A stretch of DNA of 12,694 nt, taken from assembly GCA_002292345.1 (NCBI GenBank), contig DBBT01000089.1, positions 2,953-15,646 of the forward strand, in the 5' to 3' direction. This document shows, piece by piece, positions 7,892-12,694 of this stretch (position 1 is the stretch's first letter; each line of letters starts with the position of its first letter). Made by a program: the position numbers and the translations under genes. The DNA comes from Opitutia bacterium UBA977 (GTDB taxonomy: Bacteria > Verrucomicrobiota > Verrucomicrobiia > Opitutales > Coraliomargaritaceae). The notes beneath the pieces are model-generated. The model worked only from the letters and a program-made list of their open reading frames with translations. It searched no databases and was not told where the DNA came from.

Positions 7892-8934
7892 TCCGCAACT
7901 TCCTCTCTTAAGTGAAATTCTCCCATAAGACTAAATACACCGAGCCACCGAGACCCCAGATTCGCCACCTCAACTTCATCTGCCAGCTTCACATTGAGAC
8001 TCTCCAACCAGCCCTCAATATTTGGCTGCATAATCTCGACCCCCAAAGAGTCTGATACGGTTTTAGCGATCCAACTTAGGTTTTTCGGCAACACACTCAG
8101 GAATACACGATCAATCGTCAGTCCAGTTTGCACTTCATAAAAGCCCGAAGTCGCCTGTAGCTCCTTGATCAAGCGCCGCAACAATTTCGGCCCCATTTCT
8201 GCAAAGTCGAAGGTGTTAGAGTAAAACAGTTTTCTAGCGGATGCCTCATCCTTCAGCCCTAACTCGCGCTGGAGGAGAGGATAAATACTATCCAAGCCGA
8301 ACGGAAAGGGGCGCGCCACTTCGACCTGACCACGATTTAAAATAAACACATTCGCAGTCTGTGATGTGAGCTCCACGTATAGAATTGGCGCATTGAGTTG
8401 ATTAAACCGCGCATAATCGCACACGCCCCCTAGTGTGGTGGCGGTCGACAGTTCCAAGCGCTCAGGATAAACCCCATACGACAACAACTGATCCTGCACC
8501 TCTTGAAATGCCGCCGATGGGCCTCCGCAAAAAACAAGCCGCTTGGAGAGCCCGCTCGCAAAATCAAAGTCTGAGCCATTTCGGGCATCTAAGATCGAAA
8601 CACTATTCACTGCCGGATCGACATTGAACTCAGACTGGAGCACCTCAGATAGAAAACTTGGATCTTTCGCCTTGGTCGACGTTTCGGCTTCAAAATAGCG
8701 AAGAAACCGACCCTTCGGGTAAACGCCACAACGCGAAACAAAATAACTCGCCCCCTTAAAGTCGACGAACTGCTCTAAAAAGGCACGTACGTCTTCAGCA
8801 CTACAGTCTGCCTCAATCCGGAATTCGGCAACTTCCTCAACCACGATCGGAAGCTTATAGCCCGAAGTCCTCACCGCGAGGATGGAAAACTCGGAGACAT
8901 CAATAAAGAGACCTTTAGTCTTTGGCTTAAGCAT
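7888..8934 (-). CDS. PilM-like actin-fold protein with degenerate nucleotide-binding motifs
   Basis: A 348-residue cytoplasmic protein, the usual length for PilM, first gene of the pilus/secretion operon. No membrane segment is visible. The N-terminal beta strand [15 protein letters not shown] (8-22) sits where PilM and FtsA-type proteins have the phosphate-1 loop (G-I-D-I-G-S-x-S). Asp12 is kept but the Gly is Ser14 and the following Ser is Glu15. The second lobe has [20 protein letters not shown] (184-203) in place of the D-I-G-A-x-x-T phosphate-2 loop, with Glu188 for Asp and no Gly. PFPFGLDSI (209-217) matches the R-x-I-P-x-G-G strand that follows it in PilM. Residues 241-262 fit the helix before the FLSVLP (278-283) segment. 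PilM binds PilN's N-terminus and links it to the motor. The altered loops suggest weak or absent ATP binding, or a GspL-like structural role. Confidence 0.82.
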   Translation of the reverse strand: MLKPKTKGLFIDVSEFSILAVRTSGYKLPIVVEEVAEFRIEADCSAEDVRAFLEQFVDFKGASYFVSRCGVYPKGRFLRYFEAETSTKAKDPSFLSEVLQSEFNVDPAVNSVSILDARNGSDFDFASGLSKRLVFCGGPSAAFQEVQDQLLSYGVYPERLELSTATTLGGVCDYARFNQLNAPILYVELTSQTANVFILNRGQVEVARPFPFGLDSIYPLLQRELGLKDEASARKLFYSNTFDFAEMGPKLLRRLIKELQATSGFYEVQTGLTIDRVFLSVLPKNLSWIAKTVSDSLGVEIMQPNIEGWLESLNVKLADEVEVANLGSRWLGVFSLMGEFHLREEVAE

Positions 8935-9004
8935 ACTGAAGGTAGAAAAAAGAATCAGGGAATATCACTAAGTACAACTCAGCCACCCGTAGAGCCATCG
9001 GGCA

Positions 9005-9033
9005 AGTATAAAAAGCCATTTCATTACCATCAA
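9005..9033 (-). promoter_or_regulatory. Candidate sigma70-type promoter of the pilus/secretion operon
   Basis: On the minus strand, TTGATG (9033-9028), a 17-nt spacer, then TATACT (9010-9005). This matches 4 of 6 and 5 of 6 consensus positions. Transcription would begin near 8998, giving a leader of about 64 nt before the PilM-like ATG at 8934. It is the best promoter-like match upstream of the operon. Confidence 0.5.
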
Positions 9034-9338
9034 ATCGCTAATTAAAAAGATATTTACAATACGGTAAGCTATTTACTGTATGCTTAAATAACAGACTCCA
9101 TGAGATCAGCACGTAAATACACGTAGCCAGTGCACGCGAAGCCACCGAGTTAAGGACTGGCATTACCTTAGAAAATGCCACAACGCTTCGATAAAAATCA
9201 AAATAGGCAGTCGCCTCAGGCACTTTTTCGTCAACCACGAACAATCACATATGTGCACGCATCGCAGGTATACCAAGAGTCGCAGGATCAGAGCTATGCC
9301 CGAAACATTAGTCAGACTGCGCGTGATTCATACACACA
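9034..9338. other. Intergenic region with no supported gene
   Basis: AT-rich spacer between the pilus operon promoter and the terminator of the small ribosomal protein gene. I looked for tRNA-like cloverleaf pieces and short genes on both strands and found none that I can support. The minus-strand frame at 9038-9244 needs a TTG start, overlaps the promoter, and resembles no family I know. Confidence 0.5.
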
Positions 9339-9369
9339 AAAGCGGCTCTCTGCAACAGAGAGCCGCTTT
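9339..9369 (-). terminator. Rho-independent terminator after the bS22-like gene
   Basis: A perfect 14-bp stem (AAAGCGGCTCTCTG and its complement) with a 3-nt loop, followed on the minus strand by TTTTGTGTG counting the stem's own T residues. It lies 45 nt after the stop of the 31-residue gene. The T-tract is short, but the stem is very stable. On the plus strand it is followed by an A-rich stretch, so it acts mainly for minus-strand transcripts. Confidence 0.8.
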
Positions 9370-9413
9370 GAAAAATAATGACCGAGTGAAATACTCGAAC
9401 ATCGCCCAACCAA

Positions 9414-9509
9414 TTACCAAGCCTTCTTCTTATGGCGATTGGACTTCAAACGCTTACGACGTTTGTGGTTGTTCATCTTGAGACGACGTTTCTTTTTTAG
9501 GTTACCCAT
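9414..9509 (-). CDS. 31-residue Lys/Arg-rich ribosomal protein, bS22/AURKAIP1-COX24 type
   Basis: A complete very small gene: ATG at 9509, TAA at 9414-9416, 31 residues beginning [20 protein letters not shown] and ending KKKAW. More than half the residues are Lys or Arg. The pattern M-G-x-x-K-K-K-R-R-x-K-M-x-x-H-K-R matches the AURKAIP1/COX24 domain, which in bacteria is the small-subunit protein bS22 (known from mycobacterial ribosomes) and in mitochondria the C-terminus of mS38. The role would be binding rRNA in the small subunit. The Trp end differs from the versions I recall. It follows the pseudouridine synthase by 95 nt, with no terminator seen between them, and is closed by a strong terminator. 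There is no clear Shine-Dalgarno. A frame this short could be chance, but the match and the terminator make that unlikely. Confidence 0.85.
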   Translation of the reverse strand: MGNLKKKRRLKMNNHKRRKRLKSNRHKKKAW

Positions 9510-9604
9510 GGAAATATTTGTGCTGTGTGATTTTAGAAAAGGGCTAAAAAGTCGAATAAATGCACTAGTGTAAAGCGTTTTCTGAGATTTTGAGTAACGC
9601 AGAG

Positions 9605-10447
9605 CTAGGCCTCAGTGGCGTCCGCTTCGGGGAGGGCCAGCTGCATGCGCTGCAGCATGACTCGGAAATGACGCGGGAGATCGGCTCGCAGTGAAACAGC
9701 AGCAGCCTCTTCGCTGAATGCCGGCAAGATAACCTCACGCAAATGCAGCGCCAATCCATCCAACACGGGGAACTTGATCCCTGAAGTGCGCTTATTCGGT
9801 AGCAACTCACTCAGTAGTGGCGCTTCTGGACCAGCGTAGAGGACATCACCCATCACAGGCAATTCCTGCACCGCCGCATGCGCGCGCACTTGATGCGGGC
9901 GTAGGAATGACGTTTTCGCCTCCCACAAGGCCCAGCCTAGGCTCGATTCGGACAATAACGTAAACTCAGTCGTCGACTTCTTCCCCTTTGCGGTGGAAGG
10001 AATCATTTTTGGCTTAGTATTATGCGGCAGCAACGGCGCATCTGCAACGACCTCCTTCGCGCCGCCCGCAGCCCTCGCCTTGGTAACAAAGAAAAAGCGA
10101 TAGCGCAGTTCGGCAGAGCCCACTAGGTTTTTCAGCTCATTCAGGCTATCGCGATTTTTGGCAAACAGCGCCACCCCTGAAATCGCAGGATCGAGGTAAT
10201 ACGCTGAGCCAAACAGGGTCGCTCCGCGCTTCACGAGCTCTGGCTTTTCAGCTTGGAGCTGCTTATTCAGCGCCGCATCCATATCCGGCACACCCGCATC
10301 CCAAGGATGCTCACGCATGCCGACCCCAGTCGGCTTCTCGACTGCGATCCAGCCACCTGACTCACCGATGACAGGCATACGAAAGGGAGCATCCGCCAGC
10401 ATACCTGGAGGAAACCCGATCGAATTCTGCTTACGTGCCTGACTCAT
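9605..10447 (-). CDS. RluA-family RNA pseudouridine synthase with altered active-site motif
   Basis: A 280-residue protein. The RluA-family fold shows in order: the [14 protein letters not shown] strand (31-44), equivalent to the usual V-x-K-P-x-G; the catalytic loop [18 protein letters not shown] (80-97), equivalent to H-R-L-D-x-x-T-S-G-x-x-x-x-A-K; and [23 protein letters not shown] (179-201), equivalent to T-G-R-x-H-Q-I-R-x-H and the following G-D. The catalytic Asp is Asp86. His and Arg of HRLD are both replaced by Tyr, and the Thr of the following T-S-G is Ile. The family isomerises specific uridines in rRNA or tRNA; the target here is unknown. There is no S4 domain. I chose the ATG at 10447 because an upstream in-frame ATG at 10495 would put the start inside the rpsT terminator and add 16 residues not resembling the family. 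The enzyme may be active with changed chemistry, or only RNA-binding. Confidence 0.85.
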   Translation of the reverse strand: MSQARKQNSIGFPPGMLADAPFRMPVIGESGGWIAVEKPTGVGMREHPWDAGVPDMDAALNKQLQAEKPELVKRGATLFGSAYYLDPAISGVALFAKNRDSLNELKNLVGSAELRYRFFFVTKARAAGGAKEVVADAPLLPHNTKPKMIPSTAKGKKSTTEFTLLSESSLGWALWEAKTSFLRPHQVRAHAAVQELPVMGDVLYAGPEAPLLSELLPNKRTSGIKFPVLDGLALHLREVILPAFSEEAAAVSLRADLPRHFRVMLQRMQLALPEADATEA

Positions 10448-10463
10448 AATACTTATTGGCCTA

Positions 10464-10491
10464 ACTATACAAAATGCCCCCGGATCGACAA
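10464..10491 (-). promoter_or_regulatory. Candidate promoter of the pseudouridine synthase gene inside the rpsT terminator
   Basis: Minus strand TTGTCG (10491-10486), a 16-nt spacer, TATAGT (10469-10464). The -35 box lies in the loop of the rpsT terminator hairpin and the -10 box directly after its T-tract. Transcription would start about 10 nt before the ATG at 10447. Confidence 0.35.
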
Positions 10492-10505
10492 GCAATCCGA
10501 GGGCA
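10475..10505 (-). terminator. Rho-independent terminator of rpsT
   Basis: Minus strand TGCCCTCGGAT, a 9-nt loop, ATCCGGGGGCA: an 11-bp stem with one G-U pair, followed by TTTTG. It lies 21 nt after the rpsT stop codon. Confidence 0.85.
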
Positions 10506-10526
10506 TATTAGAAAAAATAGTAAAAA

Positions 10527-10784
10527 CTACGCAGCGATCAACGCAGCACAACGTGCTTTGTGACGCGCAATCTTGTTGTGGTGGACAAGACCAGCCTTAC
10601 CAGCCTTATCAAGGGCTGAGATGTATTCCTTTGAAATCGCAACAAGAGCGTCCTTATCTTTCGCTTCAACAGCGGATTGAACCTTCTTGGCAAGTGTCTT
10701 GAGACGAGTCTTGACCTGACGGTTACGTAGAGTGCGAGTCTCCGTTTTACGGATGTATTTGAGTGCTGATTTAGTGTTAGCCAT
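10527..10784 (-). CDS. rpsT: 30S ribosomal protein S20 (bS20)
   Basis: An 85-residue protein starting MANTKSALKYIRKTETRTLR, the typical bS20 opening, with a basic helical body (NRQVKTRLKTLAKKV, about 21-35) and the diagnostic KAGLVHHNKIARHKARCAAL near the C-terminus. bS20 binds the 5' domain of 16S rRNA early in small-subunit assembly. The open frame continues 27 codons upstream, but MANTKSA is the conserved start and the extra residues look like translated leader. No Shine-Dalgarno precedes it: the leader reads CTTTTTTATAGAC before ATG. The gene ends at a clear terminator, so it is probably monocistronic. Confidence 0.97.
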   Translation of the reverse strand: MANTKSALKYIRKTETRTLRNRQVKTRLKTLAKKVQSAVEAKDKDALVAISKEYISALDKAGKAGLVHHNKIARHKARCAALIAA

Positions 10785-10809
10785 GTCTATAAAAAAGTTA
10801 AGAGGCGGG

Positions 10810-10877
10810 AAATTGCGTACTAGAAAAAGAACTGTCAAGTGAGAAAAGAGCAGAAAACGGCTCATGGTTTAATTATA
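10810..10877 (-). promoter_or_regulatory. Two candidate promoter elements upstream of rpsT
   Basis: On the minus strand there is a perfect TATAAT at 10877-10872, without a good -35 box at the proper distance. Further down, a perfect TTGACA lies at 10838-10833, with only a poor CAATTT 17 nt later (10815-10810). The first would give an 81-nt leader, the second a short one. Either or both may drive rpsT; I cannot choose. Confidence 0.4.
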
Positions 10878-11026
10878 ACTGCATGGTAGGATAGAACTGG
10901 CCGTCTCGCGCCACACTGAAGTTCAATAACCTCAACTGGCACGACGCAGGGCCCACCGGAGTACCCCAGGGCATAATAACGCTGTCGCGCTACCGATAGA
11001 AAGAATTGCCACAGTCCTCCCATCGC
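10878..11026. other. Intergenic spacer between rnpB and rpsT
   Basis: No supported gene. A 33-codon minus-strand frame (10873-10974, ATG start) exists, but its product matches nothing I recognise and it overlaps the TATAAT box upstream of rpsT. Confidence 0.4.
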
Positions 11027-11061
11027 GGGTCTCAGCCCTCAAGCCTCAGGTCTCAGGTCTC
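11027..11061. repeat. Five tandem heptanucleotide repeats beside rnpB
   Basis: Five consecutive 7-mers on the plus strand: GGGTCTC, AGCCCTC, AAGCCTC, AGGTCTC, AGGTCTC (consensus ARGYCTC), followed by a further CT-rich tract to 11080. On the minus strand they read as purine-rich GAGRCYT units, starting 28 nt past the RNase P RNA 3' end. They resemble the short tandem heptamer repeats seen between genes in some cyanobacteria and other phyla. Confidence 0.7.
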
Positions 11062-11088
11062 TTTCTCTCAGCTCTCTTTCAAAAAGGT

Positions 11089-11480
<392 letters not shown>

Positions 11481-11565
11481 GGGGGCAACTTGCCCTGCCC
11501 ATCGCGTAAGCGCAAGCGGTAAGTTGCACCCGTTTTCGAGCGAACGTAACTCTGCCATAATCCTG

Positions 11566-11961
11566 TCACGCTGCGGATAGATCGGTCAAAAGAAGTCCGT
11601 ACGGCACAAACAATTCGAAGTCGCTGATCTTTAGCGTCATCAACTCTGCCTTAGTATTGATTGCCACAGATGCGAGCAAGCAATCGGCCGTCGAACCACG
11701 TCGCCGACCAGTCGCATTGTAAAGCTCAGCAGCCATTTCAGCGTTTCGGCGCTCCAATGCGATCATTCTGGATTCAATCACCCGCAAGGCGCGTGCCCGA
11801 TCCTTATCGAGCAGCGGCCCTCGCACATACTCGTGCCAGACGACCGAACAAGTCGATGCCCGGGCTCCTCGTCGTAGCGACGCTTCAATTGCCTGAAACA
11901 TCTCGTGATGAGGGTCACTCAGGGCAATCAGTGCATTGGTATCCAATAAGAGTTGATACAT
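11566..11961 (-). CDS. PIN-domain ribonuclease toxin, VapC-like
   Basis: A 131-residue single PIN domain. The four acidic metal-binding positions are visible: Asp7 in YQLLLDTNALIAL, Glu44 in VWHEYVRG, Asp93 in STADCLLAS and Asp114 in KISDFELF. PIN toxins are Mg-dependent endoribonucleases, often cutting tRNA or rRNA. The ATG overlaps the antitoxin TAA by one base (TAATG). GGAGGG lies 10 nt upstream inside the antitoxin's last codons, so toxin translation is probably coupled to the antitoxin. Length and motif spacing are normal and nothing suggests inactivation. The tRNA/RNA target cannot be read from the sequence. The stop lies 85 nt before the 5' end of rnpB. Confidence 0.9.
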   Translation of the reverse strand: MYQLLLDTNALIALSDPHHEMFQAIEASLRRGARASTCSVVWHEYVRGPLLDKDRARALRVIESRMIALERRNAEMAAELYNATGRRRGSTADCLLASVAINTKAELMTLKISDFELFVPYGLLLTDLSAA

Positions 11962-12215
11962 TAAGACTCATCCCTCCAAGGATCTTTACGCGCTGAATCA
12001 GCTTGCTCGATCATAGGGTGCACCGCCTCCGACGGATGTAGCGGTTCTGAGCGAACTTCGTCAAAAACAGATAAGGGCCCAAAGCTTTTACCGTCACGAG
12101 AAGCATCCGCATCCAAAGCCAAACGCAAGCCCTCAGCCACATAGTCTTTGATTTTTCGACGCCTTAAAGCCGCACGCGACTTAACCTCACGATACAAATT
12201 ATCCGGTACTTCCAA
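11961..12215 (-). CDS. VapB-like antitoxin, ribbon-helix-helix type, unusual start
   Basis: About 84 residues if read from TTG at 12215. The N-terminus VPDNLYREVKSRAALRRRKIKDYVAEGLRLAL fits helices 1 and 2 of a ribbon-helix-helix DNA-binding domain; the second half (about 40-84) is acidic/polar and probably wraps the toxin. Family members begin M-K-T-T-L-E-V-P-D. Here the frame continues upstream as I-K-T-T-L-E-V-P-D, with ATA (12227-12225) where ATG is expected. No ATG or GTG lies between this and the upstream stop at 12276. Candidate starts are TTG (12215), ATA (12227), ATA (12230) or ATT (12236). A TTG start would cut off the beta strand that contacts DNA. There is no Shine-Dalgarno. It precedes and overlaps the PIN toxin, the standard order for these modules. 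Confidence 0.8.
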   Translation of the reverse strand: MEVPDNLYREVKSRAALRRRKIKDYVAEGLRLALDADASRDGKSFGPLSVFDEVRSEPLHPSEAVHPMIEQADSARKDPWRDES

Positions 12216-12233
12216 AGTCGTTTTTATTATTTC

Positions 12234-12262
12234 AATAAAACCAGATTTCTGGGTTATGCCAA
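12234..12262 (-). promoter_or_regulatory. Candidate vapBC promoter with operator palindrome in the spacer
   Basis: Minus strand TTGGCA (12262-12257), a 17-nt spacer, TTTATT (12239-12234). The spacer contains CCAGAAATCTGG (12252-12241), a palindrome with 5-bp arms and a 2-nt centre. A site there would let the antitoxin or toxin-antitoxin complex block RNA polymerase, the usual autoregulation of these modules. The start of transcription would fall at or just before the antitoxin start, so the mRNA would be nearly leaderless. Confidence 0.5.
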
Positions 12263-12442
12263 TTACGGAGACTTTTCATTTCGAATTTCGTTTTTAGGAT
12301 CCAGTATAACCTGGTGCGCGAGCGTTAACATCCGCCTGCAATTTTAATCCAGCTCATCGTTCGCCAATAACTTTCTGCATCAATTGATCCCCTGAGTCCG
12401 TCCCCACCTGAGCGAAATAACCTTTTTGCAACTTTACACAAA
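12263..12442. other. Intergenic spacer upstream of vapBC
   Basis: Between the porin terminator and the vapBC promoter. AT-rich, with no gene, repeat or RNA structure I can support. Confidence 0.5.
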
Positions 12443-12473
12443 AAGCCCGGAACGCATGACACGCCCCGGGCTT
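12443..12473 (-). terminator. Rho-independent terminator after the porin-like gene
   Basis: Minus strand AAGCCCGG, a 15-nt interior, CCGGGCTT, then a run of five T residues (two from the stem). It lies 45 nt after the TAG stop. A small TCGGC/GCCGA hairpin (12496-12510) lies between. Confidence 0.85.
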
Positions 12474-12517
12474 AAAACAAAACGATATATATGAATCGGC
12501 TCTAGGCCGAAAAAGGA

Positions 12518-12694
12518 CTACCAGAGGATCTGAACACGTGCGCGAACCCCGTCCACGTCAACTTCATCACCAGTGTCACTGTCTGTCTCTGCCATTTCAT
12601 AGCCTACCATGAAGCTAACCGCCTTGTTGTGGTAGTAGTTCAGGCCGACGTAGAAGGAATCGATTTCATTGTCACCACCAGTAACTGTCCCTCC
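12518..12694 (-). CDS. Outer-membrane beta-barrel protein C-terminus, porin-like, start beyond window
   Basis: The last 58 codons and TAG of a gene that begins beyond the right edge. The residues alternate as expected for barrel strands: SFYVGLNYYHNKAVSFMVGYEMAE, then an acidic loop (TDSDTGDEVDVDG), then the final strand VRARVQILW. A C-terminal aromatic residue after alternating hydrophobics is the signal recognised by the BAM barrel-assembly machinery. The pair of strands separated by an acidic loop resembles the end of phosphate-selective porin O/P-type proteins, but too little is visible to name the family. It is followed by a strong terminator, so it is the last gene of its transcript. 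Confidence 0.75.
   Translation of the reverse strand, partial: GGTVTGGDNEIDSFYVGLNYYHNKAVSFMVGYEMAETDSDTGDEVDVDGVRARVQILW

Noticed and set aside
9038..9244. 68-codon minus-strand frame with a hydrophobic segment
   Set aside because: TTG start, no ribosome site, overlaps the operon promoter, and no resemblance to known small membrane proteins.
10448..10495. Upstream ATG start (10495) for the pseudouridine synthase
   Set aside because: It would begin translation inside the rpsT terminator stem and add 16 residues without family similarity.
10873..10974. 33-codon minus-strand ATG frame between rnpB and rpsT
   Set aside because: Short, no recognisable family or ribosome site, and it overlaps the TATAAT box upstream of rpsT; conservation in relatives would be needed.
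12496..12510. TCGGC/GCCGA hairpin after the porin stop as a terminator
   Set aside because: Only 5 bp and followed on the minus strand by ATTCATAT, not a T-run; the stem at 12443-12473 is the better terminator.

Overview
This window looks like the chromosome of a Gram-negative bacterium, most likely in the Verrucomicrobiota (class Opitutia, Coraliomargarita-like). That placement is inferred, not proven. It rests on moderate GC content, a secretin and a porin-type beta-barrel end (so an outer membrane), a large secreted RCC1/CARDB protein, a tiny AURKAIP1/COX24-type (bS22-like) ribosomal protein, and initiation regions that mostly lack Shine-Dalgarno sequences. Every gene I can support lies on the minus strand, so the biological order runs from high to low coordinates.

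Right part (12694 to 11089): the C-terminus of an outer-membrane beta-barrel protein, probably a porin, followed by a strong terminator. Next is a VapBC-type toxin-antitoxin pair. Its promoter-like element carries a 12-nt palindrome between the -35 and -10 boxes, and the antitoxin has no ATG where the family normally starts. Then comes the RNase P RNA gene (rnpB), about 390 nt with a 15-bp P1 helix and several UUCG-capped hairpins, followed by a short heptanucleotide repeat.

Middle (10900 to 9339): a housekeeping block with ribosomal protein S20 (rpsT), a terminator, an RluA-family pseudouridine synthase with a degenerate active-site motif, and a 31-residue lysine/arginine-rich ribosomal protein of the bS22/mS38 type, closed by a perfect 14-bp stem terminator. 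These genes and rnpB all concern RNA processing or the ribosome.

Left part (9033 to 1): one long apparent operon behind a good sigma70-like promoter: a PilM-like actin-fold protein, a PilN-like and a PilO-like bitopic inner-membrane protein (joined by ATGA overlaps), a periplasmic protein in the PilP position, a secretin, and, 27 nt after the secretin, a secreted protein of more than 1282 residues that runs off the left edge. This protein has a signal peptide, a seven-repeat RCC1 propeller, and alternating CARDB and jelly-roll-like modules. The layout is that of the alignment subcomplex and outer-membrane pore of a type IV pilus or type II secretion machine. The giant protein may be its substrate, surface adhesin or tip component; this is the most interesting hypothesis in the window. 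The motor ATPases, platform protein and pilins must be encoded elsewhere.
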